NCBI GenBank assembly: GCA_002315765.1
Contig: DCIE01000013.1
Location: forward strand, 1 to 25,900
From: Ruminococcaceae bacterium UBA1734
Lineage (GTDB): Bacteria > Bacillota > Clostridia > Oscillospirales > Acutalibacteraceae
Direction of reading: 5' to 3'
Length of the DNA: 25,900 nt
The position numbers were made by a program, and so were the translations under genes. A model generated the notes under the pieces. It ran no database searches, was not told the origin of the DNA, and worked only from the letters and a program-made list of their open reading frames with translations. Shown here in pieces: positions 15,765-22,878 of the stretch (position 1 is the first letter of the stretch; each line of letters starts with the position of its first letter).

Positions 15765-16818
15765 ATCCTAAACCAGTTTCAAAAGAACTTTTGAACTTTC
15801 TCATATCATTAAAAATCATTTCCATGTATTCAATAGATTTTTTTAGATTCTTTATATCATTTTTATTTTTTTCGTCAGAATTTTTTAATTTGTTCAATTC
15901 TCTTTTTAGTTCATCTATTTGTGTTAAATAATTGTTTATTATTTCTTGAGCTGATTTCAAATCTTTTTGATTATTCAATACAATTTCTCTCAAAACAACA
16001 TCTAATTTTGCTGCCTGCGATAATGCAAACTTTGGACTGGATTTTGCAATAGCATTTCCAATCGCAACCGCACCTCCGCCAATAGCACCGCCCAAAAGCG
16101 CTCCGCCACCGGCTAATACACATACTCCGCCGGCAATTCCGAATCCTCCTGCCGCTATAGCACCTCCGCCAAGATAAGCCAAACATGCACTTACCAATGC
16201 TGCACCATTCAATCCTACAAAATTTGTGCCGACCAAAGCAACGGATAGTCCAGGTGCTCCTATCACTGCTGCCACCGCTGCAATGGCAGAAATTGTAATA
16301 ACAGTAAGAGTATTAAGAACTACTTTTTTAGTTCCGCCCTTTCCTTTCCAAATTGCATTACAATACATTTTGTCATATCTTTCAACCAAATCTAAGTTGT
16401 TTGGCAAAACTTTGTTTACAAACTGTTGTATAAATTCAATCTGTTTTTTGAATTTTAATTTAGATATTTTTTTATTTTCATCTTTGTTATTAGTAATAGA
16501 AAAATATGGTACAAAGGCAACTGATTCAAGAATCGTTAAATAAAACCATGTTTTTATAGGGTTTTGATTTAACTCTTCATTGCAATATTTTGCCAATCCA
16601 TTCACATCTTCACACAAAATAATAGACTCATTTGCTCCATTACTTTGTTTTATTATGTTTGTCCAATCGGTAACCCACTTTCGTTTTAATTGATAATCTT
16701 TGCTTAAAGGGGTTTCTTTGTTTACATCATTGATAGCAATTAATCTTTCAAGAGCAAACAAAATTGATGCTTGTGTTCCTGTTAAACCAAATTGATTTGC
16801 AAAGTCTGTTGTGTTCAT
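15754..16818 (-). CDS. Glycine-zipper membrane protein with C-terminal coiled coil (354 aa)
   Basis: Family not recognised. Residues 1-160 are soluble and helical, with Trp-rich charged patches (KRKWVTDWTNI). Residues about 165-258 are hydrophobic and very rich in Gly and Ala (GGGAIAAGGFGIAGG; GGGALLGGAIGGG), a glycine-zipper pattern known from pore-forming and membrane-inserting proteins. Residues about 285-345 form a Lys/Glu coiled coil with hydrophobic heptads (TQIDELKRELNKL). AGGAA (16827-16831 on the complement) precedes ATG 16818. It overlaps the downstream YdjM-like gene by 11 nt, so both products probably act as one unit, for instance a membrane pore or scaffold plus a hydrolase. That role is inference. 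Confidence 0.7.
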   Translation of the reverse strand: MNTTDFANQFGLTGTQASILFALERLIAINDVNKETPLSKDYQLKRKWVTDWTNIIKQSNGANESIILCEDVNGLAKYCNEELNQNPIKTWFYLTILESVAFVPYFSITNNKDENKKISKLKFKKQIEFIQQFVNKVLPNNLDLVERYDKMYCNAIWKGKGGTKKVVLNTLTVITISAIAAVAAVIGAPGLSVALVGTNFVGLNGAALVSACLAYLGGGAIAAGGFGIAGGVCVLAGGGALLGGAIGGGAVAIGNAIAKSSPKFALSQAAKLDVVLREIVLNNQKDLKSAQEIINNYLTQIDELKRELNKLKNSDEKNKNDIKNLKKSIEYMEMIFNDMRKFKSSFETGLGYAR

Positions 16819-16865
16819 AAAATTTTCCTCACTTTAAATATTTATTTCACCGAAGTGATTTTAAC

Positions 16866-16929
16866 TTTTTCATTGACTTCTCAGCCACATATCAATACCG
16901 TAGCCGTAAACTTCGGCACGATTTTATAT
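16866..16929 (-). pseudogene. Relic of the 3' end of a second WYL-regulator gene
   Basis: Between the zinc-ribbon gene and the glycine-zipper gene lies a copy of the WYL gene's last codons. 16883-16920 matches 17839-17876 at 37 of 38 positions, with weaker similarity on both sides. Read on the minus strand it encodes AEVYGYGIDMWLRSQ then a stop, against AEVYGNGIDMWLKSQ in the intact gene. Only the tail remains. Confidence 0.75.
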
Positions 16930-16930
16930 T

Positions 16931-17785
16931 TTAATTCAATACATCTTCCTCGGTTATACCGTGTTCCGATAAGAATTTCATCATATCTTTAAGCTTGTTT
17001 TTTGTTTTATCGTTTATGTTGTATTTCAGTTGTTCTTCTGACTCCTCAAAGAATTCCGAAATTTCATCAAGCATATTTTTTGTAAAGTCTTTGCCATTAG
17101 CGTATGTATAAACATTAAAATCCTTATCCTTTTCAGTTGGAACGGCTATTGTCAGTTCGTGTTCAACATACGGATTAAGATTATGAGGTTCCATTACATC
17201 TTCAAGAATCAAAATAGTTTTTTGTTTGATTTTTTTAGCTTCGGATTTAATGCCATCAATTAACTCCGGCATTTCCGTCTTAAAACGAATATATTGTTCC
17301 GATTTTTCAAAGCCGTTATTTATTAAATCGGTAAGCTCGGTCTTAATAAGTTGGAGTCGTTTTTTCAAAAGCTTCTTTGGCGTATCGTGGGTATTTTGTG
17401 TTTTTGCTATGACATTACCAATCATATCCATAAGTTTTTCTTTGTTAAGAGAAGATAAAACACCCTCAACATAATGGCAAGGCAACTCGTCAATTTCGTT
17501 TTCAAAAGCATAGAATCTATTCAGCAAAATTCCAAGATTGTCATTTTCATCAAAATAATATGGGTTTCGCACCTTTTTGGCGCAGTCTTCACAAAGCACA
17601 TTATGATAATAATAGTAGATGTCTTTTTCTGCTTCCGAAAAATTCAATTCTTCGTTTATGTATTTTTGTTCAAAAACCGCCATATCGCCGATTTGATACT
17701 CGCCGGTTCTTTCAAGTTTCACCGTTAATGTTTTTCCGCATTTTTCACAAACATATTTTTCTCCCGACAGATTCAAAAATGACAC
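16931..17785 (-). CDS. Zinc-ribbon protein of unknown function (284 aa)
   Basis: Two CXXC pairs near the N-terminus (C13/C16 in YVCEKCGK, C65/C68 in LCEDCAKK) should hold one zinc ion. The rest is charged and helical with no recognised domain and no membrane segment. The start is GTG 17785, preceded by GGAGGG on the complement (17792-17797) at 6-nt distance. The frame stays open to 17965, but that extension is a shadow of the WYL gene. It begins 13 nt after the WYL gene ends, so both are probably one transcript. It could be a partner or target of the WYL regulator. A nucleic-acid-binding role is possible from the ribbon but not shown. Confidence 0.7.
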   Translation of the reverse strand: MSFLNLSGEKYVCEKCGKTLTVKLERTGEYQIGDMAVFEQKYINEELNFSEAEKDIYYYYHNVLCEDCAKKVRNPYYFDENDNLGILLNRFYAFENEIDELPCHYVEGVLSSLNKEKLMDMIGNVIAKTQNTHDTPKKLLKKRLQLIKTELTDLINNGFEKSEQYIRFKTEMPELIDGIKSEAKKIKQKTILILEDVMEPHNLNPYVEHELTIAVPTEKDKDFNVYTYANGKDFTKNMLDEISEFFEESEEQLKYNINDKTKNKLKDMMKFLSEHGITEEDVLN

Positions 17786-17798
17786 AACAATCCCTCCG

Positions 17799-18737
17799 TT
17801 ATTCTTTAATAACCTTAACCTTTTCCCCTTGGCTTTTAAGCCACATATCAATACCGTTGCCGTAAACTTCGGCACGGATTGTATATACACCGTCTTTTTT
17901 CCCGATAACCTCCGCTGTGGGAAGTCTATCAAGAACCGCTTCCAAGCTTTCGCCCGAAAACTCAAAGGTTACCTTACGAAGCTCGCCGGAATACATAAAC
18001 TGTACTCTTTTTCTAAACTCTCCGTCGTTGAATTTATCTTTATACGGAATAGAGAATTTATCGCTTGTCCCTTTAATATTTTCCATTCGGTCTATACGGA
18101 AAATTGTCGGATAGTCCTTGCTATCGTCAGCCATAAATGCTATCAAATAGAAGTAATACTCCGAAAACATAACCGCAACGGGTTTTACAAGTCTATCTTT
18201 TTTCACACCGTCTTTTCGGTTGTACGCAAAGGATATAATAGTATTTTTAACTATGTAGTTCGCCACTTCCCAAATCTGCGATAAGATATTTTTATTATGC
18301 TTTGGCGGAACATAATAAAATCTTTCATTTGCGATAAGCCTATCTATTTGTTTTTGTTCTTCGGGCAACACCTGAGCCGTTAGTTTTGAAAGAAAATCGT
18401 TTAATTCTTCTTTCCTGAATGCTCGGCTTTCAAGCAAAACCTTACATATTGCCAAAACCTCTTGCCCCGACAACCAATCTCTGCTAAATTTTGAAAGATA
18501 ATATCCGTTTTTTGATTTACTGTATTTAATTACCGCTTCGCCGTCATCAAAATGCGTTTCGCACAGATATGCACGAAGGTCGTCAATATCCCTTTGAATT
18601 GTCTTTTCGGAAACATTATATGCGTCCGCCAATTCGGATTTATTGATTATTTCACCGTTATTCAGTCGCTCATAAATGTTAAGCAATCTAAACCCACGGT
18701 TTCCTTTATAGTCAAGCCTTATTTCCAATTTTAACAT
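17799..18737 (-). CDS. HTH-WYL transcriptional regulator (312 aa)
   Basis: DeoR/HTH_11-type winged helix at about 15-65 (LLNIYERLNNGEIINKSELA, then VSEKTIQRDIDDLR) and a WYL ligand-sensing domain at about 140-225, with the core KPVAVMFSEYYFYLIAF and RIDRMENI. A C-terminal WCX-like extension ends GNGIDMWLKSQGEKVKV. WYL proteins bind DNA and sense nucleic-acid or nucleotide ligands, and several control phage-defence systems. The start is uncertain: ATG 18737 has only GTGAG directly before it, TTG 18764 extends it by 9 residues, and TTG 18728 has GTGAG at 9-nt distance. It is followed 13 nt on by the zinc-ribbon gene. A relic of a second copy's tail lies at 16866-16929. Confidence 0.88.
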   Translation of the reverse strand: MLKLEIRLDYKGNRGFRLLNIYERLNNGEIINKSELADAYNVSEKTIQRDIDDLRAYLCETHFDDGEAVIKYSKSKNGYYLSKFSRDWLSGQEVLAICKVLLESRAFRKEELNDFLSKLTAQVLPEEQKQIDRLIANERFYYVPPKHNKNILSQIWEVANYIVKNTIISFAYNRKDGVKKDRLVKPVAVMFSEYYFYLIAFMADDSKDYPTIFRIDRMENIKGTSDKFSIPYKDKFNDGEFRKRVQFMYSGELRKVTFEFSGESLEAVLDRLPTAEVIGKKDGVYTIRAEVYGNGIDMWLKSQGEKVKVIKE

Positions 18738-18853
18738 CTCACTTTTGTCGGAAATGTATTCCAACCTTTATTTTACTATTAAATACCATATTTTTCAATT
18801 CGCAAATTCGACAATTTTTTCGGTTATTCTTCGTCATCAAAGTATTTTCACTC

Positions 18854-18859
18854 ATTATA
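18854..18859 (-). promoter_or_regulatory. -10 element of a likely WYL-gene promoter
   Basis: The complement reads TATAAT preceded by TATGA. No good -35 was found at 17 nt. The 157-nt gap (18765-18921) to the PolC-like gene has no clear terminator. Confidence 0.4.
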
Positions 18860-18921
18860 TCATAGAAAATGGACAAAATGTGGCAATTTTAGAAAAAATC
18901 AGCTCGGAATCCGAAAAAAGA

Positions 18922-20349
18922 TTATTCAAACAGTGATTTATATAAATCGGGATATTTGTTCTTATACCAAGCTTCGATAACGGCAGTTTGAGTATATTCA
19001 CAAGCGTGGGCTTTCGGGAACATATAAAGGTTTTTTTCGCAGTATTTTGCGTACCAATCGGGCATACCGATAGTAGTCAAAGCATTCTCAAATTCTTTTA
19101 CTTCTTCATCTGAAAGCCGTCCCTTTGCCAAGAATCCTTTGCGGACAATTTCGGAATAATAAAACGCCTTGTCTTTTTCCAAACCGTGTGATACCAAATC
19201 ATTATAAATATCGTCACGGGTTGCGGGAATATCGCTTAATTTACAAATCCCATTTTTGAGTAAATCCTCGGCGTTGTTTTCCCAAGTGCCTGTTCCGTGG
19301 GCAAGACCGTTAATCTTTATTAAATCCGAAAAAGTTTGCGGATTTGCGACTTTAATCATTTTTGAAACATATTCTGTCCCAAATTCCGTAATGCCATCTA
19401 AATCATCGTTTTTTGCAAGTTCGAGTAATGTTTTTGCGTTTACGGGGACATCATTAATATTTACACCGGTTTCAAATTCAAGAGTTTGCAGAAAATCGCA
19501 GAAATCCGTAGGCATGATTTCGAGATATGGGACAGCATCCCACAAATCGTAGTGACGAAAATGGGTAATCGGCAACCCGTTATATTTATCCTCGTTTATC
19601 GGGGTAAAATCTAAAATTTCCTTATCTTTCGGGAAAAGCATTAAACAAGCCGGATTTATGCCGTCTGCCTTTTTTACTTTTGAAAGTTCATTTATTATTT
19701 GCCGCTTTTCATCTTCTGTAAAATCTTTTCCGGTCTTGTTTTCATATTCCGAAATCAAACGCAAACCATGTGTTTCGCTGATTGTTGATACCGTACTTGT
19801 GAATGCAACATTTATGTTATATTCATTTTCAAATTTATTGGAAATGATGTTTTGCATTTCTTTTGAAAGATTTAAAGTAATATTCGGCACCTTATCGCCG
19901 GTAAAACCGTATAGCGCTTCATAATGAATATTCATTCCGTCACCCTGCATAGTAGTTCTGCAAGAACACTTCTTTTCGGGCAAATCATAACCGTAAGCGA
20001 CATCGTTTATGGTTGATTCACGCATGACTTTAATCATATTTCCAAAACCGTATAAATTGTCGCAAACAATCATTCCGATATTTGATGGAATTTTGTTTTT
20101 ATCTTCGTTATAGCGCTTTTCACTATTATAAACCAAATAAATTCTATTATATGTATCGGAGTTATTGTTAATGATTTCAAGCGTTTTTTCATTTGTTATA
20201 TCAATCATAAAAAGGTATCCTATTAACATTTCACCTTCCTTTGTTGATAAATTGAAGTTGTTATTTAGCTCGACAATTTCTTGCTTTTGAGATAAAAGCC
20301 AAAATTTTATTGCCCCTTCTAAAAGTTGTGTTTTTGACGGTCTTTCCAT
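18922..20349 (-). CDS. PolC-derived protein lacking the polymerase catalytic aspartates (475 aa)
   Basis: From about residue 115 the protein follows Gram-positive DNA polymerase III PolC: YGYDLPEKKC, YGFTGDKVP, ILDFTPI, EFGTEYVSKM, PQTFSDLIKINGLAHGTGTW, ATRDDIYNDLVSHGLE and YMFPKAHACEY. The palm residues are changed. PolC has PDIDLNFS, here PNITLNLS (N156, T158). PolC has HFDFHS, here HFRHYD (R265). All three metal-binding Asp are gone, so polymerisation should be impossible. The PHP, exonuclease and most zinc-module parts are absent. Residues 1-112 are not PolC; the layout ending in RIYLVYNSEK...IPSNIGMIVCD faintly recalls a degenerate PD-(D/E)XK fold (uncertain). GGGAGG 7 nt before ATG 20349 fixes the start. 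The frame is intact, arguing for a retained, non-replicative role. Confidence 0.85.
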   Translation of the reverse strand: MERPSKTQLLEGAIKFWLLSQKQEIVELNNNFNLSTKEGEMLIGYLFMIDITNEKTLEIINNNSDTYNRIYLVYNSEKRYNEDKNKIPSNIGMIVCDNLYGFGNMIKVMRESTINDVAYGYDLPEKKCSCRTTMQGDGMNIHYEALYGFTGDKVPNITLNLSKEMQNIISNKFENEYNINVAFTSTVSTISETHGLRLISEYENKTGKDFTEDEKRQIINELSKVKKADGINPACLMLFPKDKEILDFTPINEDKYNGLPITHFRHYDLWDAVPYLEIMPTDFCDFLQTLEFETGVNINDVPVNAKTLLELAKNDDLDGITEFGTEYVSKMIKVANPQTFSDLIKINGLAHGTGTWENNAEDLLKNGICKLSDIPATRDDIYNDLVSHGLEKDKAFYYSEIVRKGFLAKGRLSDEEVKEFENALTTIGMPDWYAKYCEKNLYMFPKAHACEYTQTAVIEAWYKNKYPDLYKSLFE

Positions 20350-20382
20350 GAAATAACCTCCCAAAATATTTTTTGTGATGGC

Positions 20383-20412
20383 ATTATAACATATTGATAT
20401 TAAAAAAGTGAA
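20383..20412 (-). promoter_or_regulatory. Candidate promoter of the PolC-like gene
   Basis: On the complement, TATAAT (20383-20388) with TTCACT (20407-20412) at 18-nt spacing. The -35 matches 4 of 6 positions. The start point would fall near 20376, about 27 nt before ATG 20349. Confidence 0.5.
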
Positions 20413-20438
20413 TAGTTTTTTCGGAAAATTTATAAAAC

Positions 20439-20460
20439 GCAGTCCAATATTTTGGACTGC
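20439..20460. promoter_or_regulatory. Strong inverted repeat between divergent promoters
   Basis: GCAGTCCAA and TTGGACTGC form a perfect 9-bp inverted repeat with a 4-nt TATT gap. It lies between the minus-strand promoter of the PolC-like gene and the plus-strand promoter at 20488-20516. There is no T-run, so an operator shared by both sides is more likely than a terminator. Confidence 0.5.
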
Positions 20461-20487
20461 AAAACCGTAAAAACCTCACAAAAACTA

Positions 20488-20516
20488 TTTACAAATAACG
20501 GAAATTATGCTATAAT
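20488..20516 (+). promoter_or_regulatory. Sigma-A promoter upstream of the truncated ORF
   Basis: TTTACA (20488-20493), 17-nt spacer, TATAAT (20511-20516). The start point would be near 20523, giving a leader of about 55 nt before ATG 20578. Confidence 0.75.
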
Positions 20517-20577
20517 GTGCACAAATCCGGTTTGAGATTTTTAATTATTTTTATTGTATGGGGGATTTAAGCGCATT

Positions 20578-20766
20578 ATGAATTTAAAAGAGAGTTTTGA
20601 AAATATTAATATCAAAAGAATACCTACCATTAAAGACGGTCGAGTTACTTCAGTTAAAGAACTTTGGGATAAAGAAATAGAACCAAATTTGATACCAAAA
20701 GATATCGCAGTAGCTTGGTTTAAATTGTTAAAAGAATATACAATTTGCCGCTTTTTCCTCCTGTGA
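20578..20766 (+). pseudogene. Truncated ORF joined to foreign sequence (62 aa)
   Basis: ATG 20578 begins MNLKESFENINIKRIPTIKDG and continues normally to KDIAVAWFKLLKEYT, which looks like the start of a longer protein I cannot identify. The last residues (ICRFFLL) are the out-of-frame reading of an LRR relic. The gene therefore appears cut off by a deletion or recombination near 20740. A good promoter remains upstream (20488-20516), so a short peptide may still be made. GGGGGA at 20560-20565 is a possible ribosome site, although 12 nt away. The start at 20554 (TTG) is less likely. Confidence 0.55.
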
Positions 20767-20827
20767 AAATCTAACTATATCCGTACCCGAAAGCGTTACT
20801 TATATCAATCAATATGCGTTTGAATAA
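20744..20827 (+). pseudogene. Relic of a BspA-type leucine-rich repeat (LRR_5)
   Basis: In the frame +1 to the truncated ORF this stretch encodes FAAFSSCENLTISVPESV, followed by TYINQYAFE and a stop. That is one unit of the LRR_5 consensus (AF..C..L..I.IP..V..I...AF) found in long surface proteins of gut Clostridia. Only about one repeat is left, without a start codon, so it is debris of a larger gene. Confidence 0.7.
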
Positions 20828-20874
20828 TGCTGAAAACTTTTGACGACTTAGGATAAAAAATAAAAAGTTCTAAC

Positions 20875-20903
20875 TTGAATTTCAGTTGGATTTTGACTAT
20901 AAT
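20875..20903 (+). promoter_or_regulatory. Sigma-A promoter of the dGTPase-like gene
   Basis: TTGAAT (20875-20880), 17-nt spacer, TATAAT (20898-20903). It lies about 70 nt before ATG 20975. Confidence 0.75.
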
Positions 20904-20974
20904 AATTAAAGAAATTTTTATACTGTTACTGATGGTTTTGTTATTATTGTTTTACTGAAATAAGGTGAGAAAAT

Positions 20975-22159
20975 ATGGGGAATTACGAGAGTTTAAGTAG
21001 TGAAATATCAAAAGAAATACTTGAAAACAGCATTTGCGAGTATAAGTTTTTTGACGAATATGCTATTCGCAGAGATAATTCTCACGATAGGCCGAATGTT
21101 ATTCGTTCGCCGTTTATAAGAGATTGTGACAAAATACTAAACTGCCCTTATTATAATCGTTATGCGGATAAAACTCAGGTGTTTTCCTTTTATAAAAATG
21201 ACGATATTTCAAGGCGCGGACTTCATGTTCAGCTCGTTTCCCGAATTGCAAGGACAATAGGCAAGGCGTTAGGACTAAATCTTGAACTTATCGAGGCGAT
21301 AGCATTAGGTCACGATATAGGACATACCCCTTTCGGTCATGCCGGCGAAAACTTTCTTGACGAAATATATTTTGAAAAAACAGGCAGACATTTTTCTCAT
21401 AATATTCATTCCGTTCGAGTACTTGATAAAATCTTTCCTTATAATATAAGTCTTCAAACACTAAACGGAATCGCCTCTCACGATGGCGAATTTGAACTGT
21501 CGGAATATAGACCGAAACCGCTAAACGATTTTATAGAATTTGATAAACAAATAGAAAACTGTTATTTAGACAAAGCGAACATAAAGCAATTAACCCCTTG
21601 CACTTTGGAGGGTTGCGTTGTCAGAATTTCCGATATTATCGCTTATTTGGGCAAAGACAGACAAGACGCCCAAAGAGCCGAACTTCTAAACGATGACGAA
21701 TATTCGGGCGGTGCTATCGGTGTGCTGAATGCCGAGATTATAAACAATTTAATGGTAAATATCATTGAAAACAGCTACGGCAAACCTTATATAAAAATGG
21801 ACGAAGAGCATTTTGAAGCACTTAAAAAAGCGAAAGCGGATAATTATGCTCTGATATACAACGATAAATCGGTAAGCGAAAGATTAACATCAGTTGTAAA
21901 ACCGATGATGAGGGAAATGTATGAAAAACTGCTTTCCGATTTGCAAAAAGGGGACACAAATTCAATAATTTATAAGCATCATATTTCCTATGTGAATATG
22001 GCACATTATAAAAGAGAAAAACCTTATGAGGCGGAAGAGCCGAATCAAATAGTGGTTGACTACATAGCAAGTATGACGGACGATTATTTTATAGAGCTTT
22101 ACGCACACCTGTTCCCAAACAGCGATAAAAAAATAGAGTATAAAGGATATTTTGATTGA
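20975..22159 (+). CDS. HD-domain dGTP triphosphohydrolase-like protein (394 aa)
   Basis: Expected to split dGTP or other dNTPs into nucleoside and triphosphate. The metal ligands of the HD fold are in place: H84 in RRGLHVQLVSRIAR, H113-D114 in LGHDIGHTPFGHAGE, and the distant D220 in RISDIIAYLGKD. The N-terminal RNSPYY-like zone (ILNCPYYNRYADKTQVF) and length fit the dGTPase family (Dgt/DgtP-like). AAGGTGAG lies 5-6 nt before ATG 20975. It has its own promoter. dGTPases balance nucleotide pools, and some act in phage defence by draining dNTPs. The location beside other defence-like genes makes the latter worth testing but does not prove it. Confidence 0.88.
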   Translation: MGNYESLSSEISKEILENSICEYKFFDEYAIRRDNSHDRPNVIRSPFIRDCDKILNCPYYNRYADKTQVFSFYKNDDISRRGLHVQLVSRIARTIGKALGLNLELIEAIALGHDIGHTPFGHAGENFLDEIYFEKTGRHFSHNIHSVRVLDKIFPYNISLQTLNGIASHDGEFELSEYRPKPLNDFIEFDKQIENCYLDKANIKQLTPCTLEGCVVRISDIIAYLGKDRQDAQRAELLNDDEYSGGAIGVLNAEIINNLMVNIIENSYGKPYIKMDEEHFEALKKAKADNYALIYNDKSVSERLTSVVKPMMREMYEKLLSDLQKGDTNSIIYKHHISYVNMAHYKREKPYEAEEPNQIVVDYIASMTDDYFIELYAHLFPNSDKKIEYKGYFD

Positions 22160-22169
22160 TTTATTATGG

Positions 22170-22212
22170 GGAAATAGTTGATTTCCGCTTAATAAGGTTG
22201 TTCTTTGAACAA
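22170..22212. promoter_or_regulatory. Two short inverted repeats after the dGTPase-like gene
   Basis: GGAAAT/ATTTCC (22170-22186) and the tight palindrome TTGTTC-TTT-GAACAA (22198-22212). Neither is followed by a T-run, so they are operator-like and not terminators. They lie upstream of the FMN-barrel gene. Confidence 0.3.
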
Positions 22213-22336
22213 TCAAATTTTGTATTTGGTAAGAAAATGTATTGAAAAATACGAAAAAGAGCACGGTGAAATTCCGGAAAACAAATGACCGGGAAAGAAG
22301 CAATCACGCTATTACTTATTATTAGGAGTGTACTGT

Positions 22337-22729
22337 ATGCAAAAAGTATTAGATTTTTTGAAGTCGGCCGAAACATATTATTTGGCGACAATGGATGGCG
22401 ACCAACCGAGGGTAAGACCCTTTGGAACTATTCATATTTTTGAAGGTAAGTTATATATTCAAACCGGCAAGGTTAAGCCGACATCAAAACAAATTGCAAT
22501 CAATCCGAAGGTTGAGTTATGCGCTTTTAAGGACGGCACATGGCTTCGTTTATCCGGTGAGCTTGTGGATGACGACCGTGTAGAAGCGAAAAAATCAATG
22601 CTTGACGCCTACCCTATGCTTCGCGGTATGTATGACGAAAACGATGATAATACTCAGGTGCTTTATTTTAAGAATGCTACCGCAACCTTTTCTTCCTTTA
22701 CATCAACACCCGAAACAATTACATTCTAA
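22337..22729 (+). CDS. Pyridoxamine 5'-phosphate oxidase-family protein (130 aa)
   Basis: A small FMN-binding split-barrel protein, probably a flavin reductase or oxidase of unknown substrate. Recognised by YLATMDGDQPRVRPFGTIHIFEGKLYIQTGKVKPTSKQI and the strand-rich LCAFKDGTWLRLSGELV. True pyridoxamine-phosphate oxidase is longer, so this is one of the short relatives. I use ATG 22337 because AGGAG (22324-22328) lies 8 nt before it; the frame opens 9 nt earlier at GTG 22328. It is followed by a strong terminator and so is a single-gene or end-of-unit transcript. Confidence 0.9.
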   Translation: MQKVLDFLKSAETYYLATMDGDQPRVRPFGTIHIFEGKLYIQTGKVKPTSKQIAINPKVELCAFKDGTWLRLSGELVDDDRVEAKKSMLDAYPMLRGMYDENDDNTQVLYFKNATATFSSFTSTPETITF

Positions 22730-22733
22730 TTAT

Positions 22734-22761
22734 AAAAAGTCGGCTTTTGTGCCGACTTTTT
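22734..22761 (+). terminator. Rho-independent terminator after the FMN-barrel gene
   Basis: AAAAAGTCGGC (22734-22744) pairs with GCCGACTTTTT (22751-22761) around a 6-nt loop, an 11-bp stem with T-run, starting 5 nt after the stop codon. Confidence 0.93.
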
Positions 22762-22774
22762 ACTTTACTGTCCC

Positions 22775-22803
22775 TTGTTTGGGACTGTGGTTTGTGGTAG
22801 AAT
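22775..22803 (+). promoter_or_regulatory. Sigma-A promoter of the HTH/EVE-like/nuclease gene
   Basis: TTGTTT (22775-22780), 17-nt spacer, TAGAAT (22798-22803). A GTCCC/GGGAC inverted repeat (22770-22785 region) straddles the -35 and could be an operator. Confidence 0.55.
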
Positions 22804-22878
22804 ATAGAAAAGAAAAAAAGAAAAAATAAAGTTAATAAATTTTTAATGTATACAATTTGTTGTTGGAGGTCGGACTGT

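Noticed and set aside
16065..16170. CTCCGCC/CACCTCCGCC repeats as a possible tandem repeat or array
   Set aside because: They are the codons of the Gly/Ala-rich membrane segment of the glycine-zipper protein and do not form regular units.
17786..17965. 60-residue N-terminal extension of the zinc-ribbon protein
   Set aside because: It is an out-of-frame reading of the WYL gene's conserved 3' end, and the GTG at 17785 has a strong ribosome site.
17829..18284. 151-codon plus frame opposite the WYL gene
   Set aside because: Shadow of the WYL-domain coding sequence; no independent start or family.
22205..22288. 27-residue frame LNNQILYLVRKCIEKYEKEH... between the dGTPase and FMN-barrel genes
   Set aside because: TTG start without ribosome site and very short. 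It may be the tail of a lost gene but cannot be supported.
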